Assembly (NCBI RefSeq): GCF_910589175.1
Contig: NZ_CAJURR010000029.1
Span: 1-25,992, forward strand
Direction of reading: 5' to 3'
Length of the DNA stretch: 25,992 nucleotides
Source: an uncultured Lactobacillus sp.
GTDB taxonomy: Bacteria; Bacillota; Bacilli; Lactobacillales; Lactobacillaceae
Of the stretch, positions 13,603 to 22,043 are shown one piece after another (position 1 is the stretch's first letter; every line of letters begins with the position of its first letter). The position numbers and the translations under genes are program-made. The notes beneath the pieces were generated by a model. The model saw nothing but the letters and a program-made list of their open reading frames with translations, was not told the origin of the DNA and ran no database searches.

Positions 13603-14094
13603 CTAAGATTTTCTTTTTTTCTTAGCCTGCGCAATCAACTTATTCATTTCAATCATTTTTTCTTGATAAACTTGGAATTTTTCTAATGCTTCATCATAAC
13701 TAATAAACTTCTCTGAATAATTATCTAAATTTTCAGAAAAACTACCAATTGTATAATCGTAAGTACAATAATCATATACAAATTTTACAGGAGTCTGCCA
13801 CATATTTTGAGGCAGACTTTCATTTTTATCAGCATAATAATTTTCAAACTGAATTTTAGCAGTTTCATGTTTTTCATCAAAGAATTCAGCGTTAAATGCC
13901 CATTCAGGAACAATAATTGCATTCAGAATTTCAGTATGCTCTACCATTTCTTCTCCAACTGAACGAATATTTATTAAATGTGCCCCGTCTGGTTTATCGG
14001 GATTATAAATAAAAGATGGGTCATTCTTAATCGTATTAAATGTATTTTTAAGATCTTCAATATTAGATAAAAATTCTTTTTCGTGTGCTTTCAT
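13603..14094 (-). CDS. Unknown soluble protein
   Basis: A 163-residue protein starting at ATG 14094 behind AGAGG. It is hydrophilic with helical ends: residues 1-25 and about 130-163, the latter a Lys-rich helix ending AQAKKKRKS. The centre is Tyr/Phe-rich (FVYDYCTYDYTIGSF). No membrane segment, signal or catalytic motif. It lies about 170 bases downstream of copy 2 of the GC-rich element in the same orientation, just as the unknown gene at 9886 follows copy 1, although the two proteins look unrelated. Not recognised. Confidence 0.75.
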   Translation of the reverse strand: MKAHEKEFLSNIEDLKNTFNTIKNDPSFIYNPDKPDGAHLINIRSVGEEMVEHTEILNAIIVPEWAFNAEFFDEKHETAKIQFENYYADKNESLPQNMWQTPVKFVYDYCTYDYTIGSFSENLDNYSEKFISYDEALEKFQVYQEKMIEMNKLIAQAKKKRKS

Positions 14095-14265
14095 TGCATG
14101 CCTCTATATCTATGATAGTACCTTACCTTTATTTTATATTATCTAAGATTGATAACTTAATTTATTAGCTCGGGCTTAATGAAAGCTTAAGTGGTAAAGA
14201 GATAGCGAGATAAAATAATGCTAGCATTACTATACTAGATTATTCTTTTATTCTAAAATTTGATA

Positions 14266-14371
14266 AAAGCTCCCTTCCGTTGCGGGCAAGTCTATTCTCG
14301 ACGCTTCAGCCGGCTAAAGCCGTCTTCCGTACCGTCTCGAAGTAGCCAAGCCCTCCACTACTGGGAGCTTT
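14266..14371 (-). ncRNA. GC-rich structured element, copy 2 (candidate RNA)
   Basis: Inverted copy of the 9470-9585 element. The outer stem is AAAGCTCCC (14371-14363 read on the minus strand) with GGGAGCTTT (14274-14266), unrelated in sequence to the outer stem of copy 1. Core changes relative to copy 1 preserve pairing: TCC/GGA becomes TTC/GAA, and GGGT/GCCC becomes GGGC/GCCC. The remaining changes fall in a bulge or in predicted unpaired bases. The rest of 14095-14468 is AT-rich with no gene seen. Confidence 0.65.
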
Positions 14372-14468
14372 AAAATACTCAAGTGTTCTGAACTCCATTG
14401 GTGTGCCTATTACAATGAAGAAAAATGTAAATTAAAACCTATATTAATTATATAAAAAGGAGAAAACA

Positions 14469-15266
14469 ATGCTTAAAGAACTTTACGATATTATAAAGAA
14501 GTACTTTCGTAAAATGAATATTCCTATTTTCAATTATATTTTTATTTTAGAGATCATTTTAATAATTTATCTACCTAATAAAAAATTCAATCTGTTTTAC
14601 TGGAATAATATAGATATTGGAAATATTTTGTATCATATTGGGCAGCTACTTTATGGATCACTCAGTATCTGGATTATTTTCTTACCTATCTTAATAGCTT
14701 CCGGGTTAGCGGTATGTGTAAATGAAAATTGGCTTTCATTTTTAAATAGTAATTCTGAATATATAGATGGTACTACACATGGCTTTTCTTTAGTTCGTGC
14801 TGTTAAAAGGCTAATGAAATTATCATGGATATTTATTCATCAAGGGTGGATTATATATGTTGCTATTATTTTGGCAATTGGTAAACGAGCTTATATTTAT
14901 TCGGTATTATTTCATCCAGTAATTGATGAATATGAGTTCTCTCTATTATATTGGCTCTTCATGACTGCAAATGGAATTTATACTATTTGGACCATATTTT
15001 ATGCAACCGGGGCATATGTTATTCAAACTGATTATGTGAGGAAAGAGATTAATGTTAAAGAAATAAGATACTTAATAATTGATCAGTCAAACGAATATTT
15101 ATTTGTCAAAGATCAAATGCTTACTACTCCTGTATTTTATTTAGTGCAAAGACAAATAAATGGCATAAATGTTAAATATAAAATTATTGATTTTTCAAAA
15201 AAATTTGAAGAAATTAAGTACGAATATGAAGCAAGAGTAGGAGACACGCGAAATACAAATAGTTAA
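14469..15266 (+). CDS. Membrane protein, paralogue 2, function unknown
   Basis: A 265-residue protein starting at ATG 14469 behind a strong AAAAGGAG. It is the paralogue of the protein at 10819-11619, with the same length, about four membrane helices in the same places and the same conserved blocks (NIPIFNY, IIYLPNKKFNLFYWNNIDIGNIL, SEYIDGTTHGFSL, IIDQSNEYLFVKDQ). By eye roughly half the residues agree. It therefore looks like an old duplication rather than a recent one. Function not recognised. Confidence 0.87.
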   Translation: MLKELYDIIKKYFRKMNIPIFNYIFILEIILIIYLPNKKFNLFYWNNIDIGNILYHIGQLLYGSLSIWIIFLPILIASGLAVCVNENWLSFLNSNSEYIDGTTHGFSLVRAVKRLMKLSWIFIHQGWIIYVAIILAIGKRAYIYSVLFHPVIDEYEFSLLYWLFMTANGIYTIWTIFYATGAYVIQTDYVRKEINVKEIRYLIIDQSNEYLFVKDQMLTTPVFYLVQRQINGINVKYKIIDFSKKFEEIKYEYEARVGDTRNTNS

Positions 15267-15280
15267 TCATTAATACTACA

Positions 15281-15294
15281 TAGTGCTAAGACTA
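15281..15294. repeat. Dispersed repeat, inverted copy near the recombinase gene
   Basis: TAGTGCTAAGACTA is the exact reverse complement of TAGTCTTAGCACTA found at 7929. It lies between the membrane protein and recombinase genes. Confidence 0.55.
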
Positions 15295-15324
15295 AATTAG
15301 TCTATAGTCTAATTATCTTAAAAT

Positions 15325-15358
15325 AAAAGATGCTAAGTTAACATGCTTAGCATCTTTT
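15325..15358. terminator. Bidirectional terminator between convergent genes
   Basis: AAAAGATGCTAAG (15325-15337) pairs perfectly with CTTAGCATCTTTT (15346-15358). It serves the membrane gene (+) and the recombinase (-). Confidence 0.93.
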
Positions 15359-15359
15359 C

Positions 15360-15971
15360 CTATCCAAAATCAATTGTATCTAGAATGTGTTCTCGGGTTT
15401 CTTGATCTAGTCCTAAATATGCTAGGGTCATGTCTTCAGATGAGTGATTTAACAGCTTCATTACTAATGCAATATTATGGTTAGTTTGTTCATAAACACG
15501 ATAGGCACCGGTTTTTCTCATGGTGTGAGTACCAAGATAATCGATATTTAACTTCTTCCCTACTTTATACATAATCATATAATAACGCCGCTCATCAATG
15601 TGCTTCTCAGGACGCTTAAAAGAAGGAAATAACCAAGGACTGTAAAAGACAGTTTGAGTGGGATTTTCTTTTTGCCACTTTTCAAGCCAATCGTAGTAAG
15701 TTTCTAAATCTTGCCTAATCGGATTAAGATATAAGGTATTTGGCTTTTTAGTTTTCTTATCTATTATATAGGCGTTTTTCTTAACCCGCCCCCGCTCATC
15801 ATATACATCTGACTTCTTTAATCGTAGTACATCACTAACTCTAAGCAAGGTAGCCTTACCCGTCTGAAAAATAGTATAGTTTCTGCATCCCAGATCGAAA
15901 TCTTTTAAAAGAGATTCCTGAACTGAGCGCAAAACCCAAGAATCTTTGATTGGCTTAACTATCTGTCTCAT
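15360..15971 (-). CDS. Tyrosine recombinase (catalytic-domain form)
   Basis: A 203-residue XerC/D-like recombinase that consists almost wholly of the catalytic domain. The expected residues are all present: Arg44 (TLLRVSDVLRL), a basic beta-hairpin at 72-76 (KKTKK), His149-x-x-Arg152 (GTHTMRKTG), His176 (LLNHSS) and the nucleophile Tyr185 (TLAYLGL). The N-terminal core-binding domain is missing, as in small plasmid resolvases of lactobacilli. Likely role: resolution of plasmid multimers, or recombination between plasmid sites. It starts at ATG 15971; the bidirectional terminator follows directly. Confidence 0.93.
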   Translation of the reverse strand: MRQIVKPIKDSWVLRSVQESLLKDFDLGCRNYTIFQTGKATLLRVSDVLRLKKSDVYDERGRVKKNAYIIDKKTKKPNTLYLNPIRQDLETYYDWLEKWQKENPTQTVFYSPWLFPSFKRPEKHIDERRYYMIMYKVGKKLNIDYLGTHTMRKTGAYRVYEQTNHNIALVMKLLNHSSEDMTLAYLGLDQETREHILDTIDFG

Positions 15972-16057
15972 ATGCTATTTTATCTCCATGCTGATAATTG
16001 TATTTAAGCATCACAAATGATTAACTATTAACCTAAATAAATTTTAAAGGTCGTAGA

Positions 16058-16120
16058 ATGCTCCTCTCAGCATTAACCATCTTCATTTTAGTCATAGTAT
16101 CATTTTATGCTATTTTATAA
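16058..16120 (+). CDS. Possible 20-residue hydrophobic peptide
   Basis: ATG 16058 lies seven bases after AAAGG and opens a frame encoding MLLSALTIFILVIVSFYAIL. It is the only candidate gene in 15972-16177. A single membrane helix with no charged tail is unspecific, and in AT-rich DNA such frames arise by chance. Confidence 0.25.
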   Translation: MLLSALTIFILVIVSFYAIL

Positions 16121-16177
16121 TTATAACACTATTACTTTTTATATATTTACGAAAATGGCGATATATCAATATTTTAT

Positions 16178-16218
16178 ATAAAAATAGCTAGTGTCATTAT
16201 GTACAAATAACACTAGCT
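16178..16218 (-). terminator. Terminator of the thiopeptide operon
   Basis: AGCTAGTGT (16186-16194) pairs perfectly with ACACTAGCT (16210-16218), followed on the minus strand by ATTTTTAT. It lies just past the last gene of the operon. Confidence 0.85.
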
Positions 16219-16239
16219 GTTTCTATATAAAATTAAAAC

Positions 16240-16665
16240 TTACAGTAATCTAATTAAATCTCCAATTATCTCAAATCCAAACACTATAGAAAATGCAAAG
16301 ATAAAAATAAATTGACTTGATTTTGAAATATATAAATAATTCTTATTAAAAAAAGGAGTGTCTAAAAATAAGAATAAAAACAACATTATTTGAACAATAT
16401 CCAACAATAATAAAATTAATAAAATCATTTTATTATTAGAATACAGAGAAGATATGTTTTTTGCTAGTCCAACAAAGAAAATGACTATATACAATGGTAT
16501 AAGCTGAGACCAACTCTTCAAATTATAGATATTATTTAGAGTATTACTAATCCTAGCAGGTAAAATACTAGCAATATTAGGTAAAAATATAAAAAATAAT
16601 GCTACTAATAAGCCCACAATAGTACTAATTATCAAATTTAATTTTATATGAACTATAGCATTCAT
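16240..16665 (-). CDS. Four-helix membrane protein, last gene of the thiopeptide operon
   Basis: A 141-residue protein made of about four hydrophobic helices (roughly residues 10-32, 53-72, 79-101 and 115-138). It starts at ATG 16665 behind GGAG, 10 bases after the E1-like gene stops, so it is part of the operon. No family was recognised. Small membrane proteins at the end of bacteriocin operons are often immunity proteins, and this cluster lacks a ribosomal or EF-Tu resistance gene, so immunity or export support is plausible. It could also be unrelated to the pathway. Confidence 0.8.
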   Translation of the reverse strand: MNAIVHIKLNLIISTIVGLLVALFFIFLPNIASILPARISNTLNNIYNLKSWSQLIPLYIVIFFVGLAKNISSLYSNNKMILLILLLLDIVQIMLFLFLFLDTPFFNKNYLYISKSSQFIFIFAFSIVFGFEIIGDLIRLL

Positions 16666-16675
16666 TGGTTTTCTC

Positions 16676-17560
16676 CTATTTTAATTTATGGATACTACAC
16701 TTTTGATTATTTAGGTATTCTTCTTCTTCCGCACTTAAATTGAACTTATATAATTTAAATATTTTACCCCCTGAAATCGTATAGTTCTTTATTGTACTTT
16801 CAAGAAGTAAAGGAAAAAGTTTAGGAATTTCCTCGCTTAACAATGCATTTAAGAGATTATTATCTAGAGAAGGATTCGAGTTATCTAGATAGTTTTCTCT
16901 ACAAAAGAAGCACCCATAATCATTGCCAACAAGACAAGGGCCTATTTTTAAATAGGATCTATTTTCTTGGACGTAGACTCTAGTAACACGATTAGTACTG
17001 AATATTGCTTCTAATTTTTTTAATTTAGATTTATGAGAAGAATTTGGAACTATAATATATAATTCATATCTAAAGCTTTCAGTATGTAGATGCTTGAGGG
17101 CCAGTTCTATTGCTTCATCAATACTTATGCTTTTAATATTTAGTCCATCAATTATTAATGAATTCTCTGCATCGACCAAATATACTTTAGTAAAAAGAAT
17201 GGCCTTTTTAACCAAGCATAACAATCCTCCTTCCGTCAGTTCAAATGCTTGATTGAAATTGGATGTAAAATTATACAATAGCTTATAAAAATGATTTTCT
17301 TTTTTTAAGATTGTTGTACTGTAGTTAGTAAAGTATTTGCCTAGTTTTTTCTTAAATAAAGTTGATGAAATAAATTGCTTAAGAAGTGGATTGCTCTTAA
17401 CTGATTGAGGATAATTAAGAGACAAAAAAAATGATATTAATTTAGTATTAGATATAGAAATTGCGTCTATAACTGTATCATTTATCAAATTATAAAATTT
17501 TATGATGTTATTTTCTCGGAGTAAACATAGTTCTTTATTGACTACATAATAATTTGTCAT
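16676..17560 (-). CDS. Free-standing E1-like cyclodehydratase partner
   Basis: A 294-residue protein. Its most telling motif is GPCLVGNDYGCFFC (residues 207-220), the G-P-x-V...C-x-x-C pattern that ends the E1-like domain of azole cyclodehydratases; a further Cys lies near the C-terminus (KCSIHK). Residues about 165-200 form alternating strands and helices, as in the E1 fold. In related thiopeptide systems this domain is usually fused to the YcaO protein, but the YcaO here lacks it. Expected role: deliver the leader-bound precursor to the YcaO enzyme. Start ATG 17560 with AGGGTGA four bases upstream, four bases after the SagB-type gene. Confidence 0.7.
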   Translation of the reverse strand: MTNYYVVNKELCLLRENNIIKFYNLINDTVIDAISISNTKLISFFLSLNYPQSVKSNPLLKQFISSTLFKKKLGKYFTNYSTTILKKENHFYKLLYNFTSNFNQAFELTEGGLLCLVKKAILFTKVYLVDAENSLIIDGLNIKSISIDEAIELALKHLHTESFRYELYIIVPNSSHKSKLKKLEAIFSTNRVTRVYVQENRSYLKIGPCLVGNDYGCFFCRENYLDNSNPSLDNNLLNALLSEEIPKLFPLLLESTIKNYTISGGKIFKLYKFNLSAEEEEYLNNQKCSIHKLK

Positions 17561-17564
17561 TTAA

Positions 17565-18338
17565 TCACCCTATTGCTGCCATGTAAGTACAAATTTGGTC
17601 ATCAGTTAGCTTCAAAGTATCTTCGACAAGATGGTCATAAAATCCTCCTAGTGCAACCATGGATAAATCATATTTAGTAGAATTTAAATATAAATTCTCA
17701 CACATGTGTCCACTTTCTAAAAATGCTAATCGATATGCGAGTCTACCATATTTTTTAAATAAAAGTTTTAAATTAGAAACAAAAAAGAAAACTACATTAG
17801 CTTTTTTAAAAGTTTGTACATTAAATTTAGTAGTAGACGTTAGTTCTTCTATCTCTGCTAGTGCGGCCTTTTTTATAAAAATCAATGAATTGTTTGATAA
17901 CTGTAATTTCCAAATCTTTTGTTCCATGTTAGATCCCAAATGTTGAGTCCATATATATACATCTACCGAATATAGAGCGCCGGCAGAAGGATAAGCTCTC
18001 AGGTTAACTTTTTGACCTTTAAATATGATTGAGTCTGTTTGAGCAAAAGAATCTAATAGTATATTTGAAAATTTCTTGTAATCAAGATTAAACTTAAAAT
18101 TCCAACTGGTGCGCCTTTTAAGTAATATCTCATTAAGTGAAAGCGTTTTATTATTCTGGATATCACCAAATCTTTTTAATTTTATGTCGCCTACTTTATC
18201 CTTTATCTCAGGATCGATACTTTTAATGCCATTAGCCGATAAATTTGAAATAAGATGCATTGACCCTGCATGAAATTCTTTGATCGAATTCCAATCTCTA
18301 AAGGAAGAACTAATTTTTTTCCATTTCTTACTATTCAT
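17565..18338 (-). CDS. SagB-type azoline dehydrogenase
   Basis: A 257-residue FMN-dependent nitroreductase-fold enzyme of the SagB class. Visible landmarks: KRRTSWNF (residues 74-81), AYPSAGALYSVDVYI (115-129), and YGRLAYRLAFLESGHMCENL (197-216), followed by MVALGGF. These match flavin- and substrate-binding parts of SagB/ThcOx dehydrogenases, which oxidise thiazolines to thiazoles. Its start overlaps the pyridine synthase stop by eight bases. It is the clearer of the two dehydrogenase-like proteins and is the likely catalytic one. Confidence 0.92.
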   Translation of the reverse strand: MNSKKWKKISSSFRDWNSIKEFHAGSMHLISNLSANGIKSIDPEIKDKVGDIKLKRFGDIQNNKTLSLNEILLKRRTSWNFKFNLDYKKFSNILLDSFAQTDSIIFKGQKVNLRAYPSAGALYSVDVYIWTQHLGSNMEQKIWKLQLSNNSLIFIKKAALAEIEELTSTTKFNVQTFKKANVVFFFVSNLKLLFKKYGRLAYRLAFLESGHMCENLYLNSTKYDLSMVALGGFYDHLVEDTLKLTDDQICTYMAAIG

Positions 18339-19155
18339 ACGTTTTCCTCATGATTAATTTAGACAATGATTTAGCAATTATATATTCAAACTCAGGGGTC
18401 ACAGATATACGGTTGTTATTCATATGAATTTGAGAACTTAATACATATTGAGCTTCAGAAAAAGATAAAACCTTTAACAACTCAGACCATATAATGCTAA
18501 TTTCATCAGTAAAATCTTTAATTTCTAAAATATTAGGAATCCCAATTGACTTTTTTGTAATAAGATATACATTCTTTTTTGATAATTCATTTAAATTGTC
18601 ATAACTCTTCCAGTAGTCTGAATATTGCTTTAAAAAGGATTCTTTCCAACAATCTGTTATTTTTAGTAATTCTTTCATTACTATGGAAGCTATTGCAATA
18701 CGTTTAGATAAAGAAAAATTATCCGAAAGTTTAATTATTTTTAGTGCTAGTTTGCTTGATACGAAGAAAAAGTTCTCAGAAAGTTCTAAAGCTGTGCCAG
18801 TACCATATCTTTCAAATTCTGGTTGATATTCTGTATAAAACCATGTACCATGTTTATGCCATGGCAAGTTATTTGGAACAATTCCTTCATTAGAAAAGTT
18901 TATATTTGAATAATATACAGTTGGAGAAATAATAGGAGCTACCGATTGATGAGAAAAATCAGCTACTAGTTTATCAAAGCTGTTCAAAAATTCATCACTA
19001 GGATTCAAAAATCTAAATCTAAGGTGCGGACCTCCATACCAATATTTAATAAAAAACCATTTATTATTGTAGTGTTCTAGAAGATAGCTAGCTTCTCTTA
19101 AAAATGCTTCCTGCTGTTGTACGCTGTGTAAATAAAAATATATTGCTTTCCACAT
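18331..19155 (-). CDS. Thiopeptide pyridine synthase ([4+2] cyclase, TclM/TbtD/LazC-like)
   Basis: A 274-residue protein of the thiopeptide-type bacteriocin biosynthesis family. WFFIKYWYGGPHLRFRF (residues 33-49) is the family's N-terminal signature, and YQPEFERYGTGTALELSENFF is the central one. Family role: formal cycloaddition between two dehydroalanines, forming the six-membered ring, closing the macrocycle and expelling the leader peptide. The start is ATG 19155 because GGAGG lies nine bases upstream; a TTG at 19173 precedes that site. Similar domains occur as glutamate-elimination subunits of LanB, but the separate protein at 23189 fits that role better. This enzyme defines the product as a thiopeptide. 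Confidence 0.9.
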   Translation of the reverse strand: MWKAIYFYLHSVQQQEAFLREASYLLEHYNNKWFFIKYWYGGPHLRFRFLNPSDEFLNSFDKLVADFSHQSVAPIISPTVYYSNINFSNEGIVPNNLPWHKHGTWFYTEYQPEFERYGTGTALELSENFFFVSSKLALKIIKLSDNFSLSKRIAIASIVMKELLKITDCWKESFLKQYSDYWKSYDNLNELSKKNVYLITKKSIGIPNILEIKDFTDEISIIWSELLKVLSFSEAQYVLSSQIHMNNNRISVTPEFEYIIAKSLSKLIMRKTYE

Positions 19156-19175
19156 ATTCTTGTTCCTCCACAATG

Positions 19176-20489
19176 CTAAATAGGTATCTGCATTTGTGTA
19201 TTCATTGACTTTCCGCCAATAAGCATATACAATGCCAAATTCTTATTCTGTGATACTACTTTTTCAAAAAATAATTCATTAATATTTTTCAAAGTACGAA
19301 CTCTAAATTCCCTATCATAATCGGAAAAAAATAAACTTATACAGTGTAAACAACGGGCCGCTTCTATTAAAGACTCCCCACAATCACTCATAGAATCGCT
19401 ATGGGATTTTCTTTTATTTACTGAAGCCCAGACTACTAATGCTGCTTCTTGAGGATTCAAAAAGTCGAGTGAATCATGAATTACTCGGTTAAAGGATATA
19501 TCAACAGGCTCTCTCTGAATGCTATGTTTATTAATTATCCATTTTTCTTTATTGAATGGTGAAATTTTAGAGATAATATATATGTCAATTTCTTGATTGA
19601 AAGAATGGAGCAGTTCTTTTACCATTTTAGCCAATGATACTAAATCATTTCTTTTAATATAGTATGGGAAAAATGATAATCCTTGATTAGATTGATCCGA
19701 CATGCGCCTATGAATTTGATTAAAGGAAAAACGAGAAAACATCGTTTTTTCTAAAGTTATTTCTTTCCCAGAATAATGCATAAAATAAGTCAATATTTCA
19801 TCAAAAACTCCACTTGGTTCCATTTGCAATTTTTGTTTACAAGTGATTTTACTTTCTATCGGAAAAAGACTGTTCTTTTTTGAAGAAAAATATAACTTTA
19901 CAATAGGAAAAAGTTCTTTTTGATTGTAAATAGAACACAGGGAACTCATTTCATATTGTGGAAATAGTTTAATTCTAACGTTAAATTTGTAGAGCATAGA
20001 TAATTGTCTGCAATGTTCAATTTGATGGCCTGCATCTAATAAGGATAAGGTCCAACCGAAAGAGCCATAAATATGGCCGATATTATTAATATCTCCTACT
20101 AAATAAATGTTTGCTACCTTTAAATCAATATCTAAATCATTGCTTTTTGGTACTTTTCCTACAATTAATCTAAAAAAATTCCCGCTCAGGTGAAATTCAA
20201 ACAATGATCCTTTGTATTCTAAAATAATCCGATTAGAATTTTTCCCCCTAGCGGATGGAGACAGAGTATGGAATACATATGGATTTTCTACAGACATCCA
20301 GTTAAGGGAAAACAGTTTAACAAATAACTGTGCAAATAATGTTCCTGATTTTAAATAATATTTTTCTTCATTAACATATGTAATCAAGTTGCTATTGGTT
20401 GGCAGAATTTCTTCCCTAAATAACTCATATCTTTTCTTTATATATCGTTCTTGATATTTTTGATTAAGCGTAAGGATGGACTCGGTCAA
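19176..20489 (-). CDS. Two-domain nitroreductase-like dehydrogenase (TclN/TbtE-like)
   Basis: A 437-residue protein with two halves that each resemble the nitroreductase/SagB fold. In the first, HTLSPSARGKNSN is followed by IYGSFGWTLSLLDAGHQIEHCRQLSM, matching the Y-G-x-R...D-A-G-H helix. In the second, DCGESLIEAARCLHCISLFF is followed by ALYMLIGGK. Many of the usual flavin contacts look altered, so one half may be structural. The start is probably TTG 20489: AAAAGGTGAG lies just upstream; the longer frame from 20546 has no ribosome site. It overlaps the YcaO gene by 26 bases. It may work as a second dehydrogenase or as a partner of the SagB-type enzyme. Confidence 0.72.
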   Translation of the reverse strand: MTESILTLNQKYQERYIKKRYELFREEILPTNSNLITYVNEEKYYLKSGTLFAQLFVKLFSLNWMSVENPYVFHTLSPSARGKNSNRIILEYKGSLFEFHLSGNFFRLIVGKVPKSNDLDIDLKVANIYLVGDINNIGHIYGSFGWTLSLLDAGHQIEHCRQLSMLYKFNVRIKLFPQYEMSSLCSIYNQKELFPIVKLYFSSKKNSLFPIESKITCKQKLQMEPSGVFDEILTYFMHYSGKEITLEKTMFSRFSFNQIHRRMSDQSNQGLSFFPYYIKRNDLVSLAKMVKELLHSFNQEIDIYIISKISPFNKEKWIINKHSIQREPVDISFNRVIHDSLDFLNPQEAALVVWASVNKRKSHSDSMSDCGESLIEAARCLHCISLFFSDYDREFRVRTLKNINELFFEKVVSQNKNLALYMLIGGKSMNTQMQIPI

Positions 20490-22038
20490 TAAACTCACCT
20501 TTTCGTAATTTAGAACTATTTCGATAATAAGAATGTTCCAAAGCAAAATCTAGTCTTTCCACTGATGCTGTTCTATTTGCATACCCAAATTTAATATTTG
20601 AAAAACTGGGAATTAATACTTTCGAGACAGCCAGACCAAAACTCTTTGCCAAATTATCCGTAATATCAACAAAATAAATTTGATAATCAGTAAGGTATGT
20701 ATTAACAATATAATCAAGTAAATCTTTAGGATTATCATATTTTTTTAATACCTCTACTGCTTTATTGTTATAAATTGCTCTCCAGTCACTTTTTACATCA
20801 ATTAGAATACTAGAATAATTTTTTCGGAAACTACGCTTTGAAGCAAAACATACGTGATCAAATAATGTTTTTACATCATCTACACTTTTATATTTATTAA
20901 AAGCTACTGCTCGGTTATGTTGATATACATTAAACCCTACTATACATTCATTTATAGCTTTAGAAATTGCTTCGAGTGGATCAGGATGAGTAGCAGTAGA
21001 AATAAATTGGTAGACAGGACCAGTATTAGAAATAATTAACGCAAGAACAGTAGGTACTTTTATATCAAACGTCATATCATATAGGTGTAGAGTAGCATTT
21101 TTCGTTTCTATATCCTTTATTCTTTCTCTTATGTCTTTGGGGAGAGACTTTAAATGTATTTCTCTAAGACACACATCTTTTTGCCAAAACGTTAAAAAAG
21201 CATCTCGTTCAATTAATTCCATCAATGCATATAAGCGAGATTCATACAAACTAGATCCTAGTGCAACTCCAGAAGAATTAGGTACCGTAAAATATGGTTC
21301 ATCCGGTAAACTTAGGTCAATAAATTGTTTTGGAATCCAAATTTTTCTCTTAGTTTTATAATCAAAGCCTTCTATCCATGTGATGGTTGCTTTACTATCA
21401 TAATCTATCCGTTCTTTAGAATTTTTCTCAACGTAAAAAAGAAAATCAGCTGGATTAACACATATCTTTTTATTTAGCCTATAAGTCATACTTTTGCTAT
21501 TTTTTTGCAAACCATACATTGCATGTCTCTCTAATAGTTCTAAAAAACAATCTGATTCTGCTTTATCAAAACTAGTGTTTCTCCCATATGCCGTAATTAT
21601 TTGCTCATCTACAATAAATTCTGCACCAACAAAAGCTATTTTTTTCGAATACAAATCTTTGTAAATCTTTGTTATAATTCCATAATCATAATCATAAAAA
21701 TTAATCTTTAAATTCTTAAAATTAAAATTTTCCTTTATTCTCCAGGAATTATGTAGAAATTTTCCATTGATTATCATCTTACTAGAGTTTTTTGATTTAT
21801 TAACAGCTTTAATTTTTCTACATTCCAAGGTAAGATTATTAAATTCTCTCGCGAAGCTATCAGTATTCCCTTCTAACAAATTTGTATAATCATTTAAAAG
21901 TTTTTGTTCTACTTTTCCACACTCATTAATCCACGTTTCATTACTCCTATGATTTAATTTATATTGTTGCCTTAAATAAGTAATATCTTGATTATTAGCT
22001 GAAAGTAGTTCTCTGTCTAAATTATTAATCACATACAT
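20464..22038 (-). CDS. YcaO cyclodehydratase
   Basis: A 524-residue protein with a full YcaO domain from about residue 120. The ATP/Mg motifs are SFDKAESDCFLELLER (residues 156-171) and ESRLYALMELIERDAFLTFW (266-285). It forms thiazolines/oxazolines from Cys and Ser/Thr by ATP-driven backbone activation. The N-terminal about 115 residues are not E1-like, so that partner domain is provided separately by the gene at 16676. The extreme C-terminus is VHPYA rather than the Pro-rich PxPxP tail of stand-alone azole YcaO proteins. It starts at ATG 22038, six bases after the upstream gene. Confidence 0.95.
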   Translation of the reverse strand: MYVINNLDRELLSANNQDITYLRQQYKLNHRSNETWINECGKVEQKLLNDYTNLLEGNTDSFAREFNNLTLECRKIKAVNKSKNSSKMIINGKFLHNSWRIKENFNFKNLKINFYDYDYGIITKIYKDLYSKKIAFVGAEFIVDEQIITAYGRNTSFDKAESDCFLELLERHAMYGLQKNSKSMTYRLNKKICVNPADFLFYVEKNSKERIDYDSKATITWIEGFDYKTKRKIWIPKQFIDLSLPDEPYFTVPNSSGVALGSSLYESRLYALMELIERDAFLTFWQKDVCLREIHLKSLPKDIRERIKDIETKNATLHLYDMTFDIKVPTVLALIISNTGPVYQFISTATHPDPLEAISKAINECIVGFNVYQHNRAVAFNKYKSVDDVKTLFDHVCFASKRSFRKNYSSILIDVKSDWRAIYNNKAVEVLKKYDNPKDLLDYIVNTYLTDYQIYFVDITDNLAKSFGLAVSKVLIPSFSNIKFGYANRTASVERLDFALEHSYYRNSSKLRKGEFIDRVHPYA

Positions 22039-22043
22039 AATAA

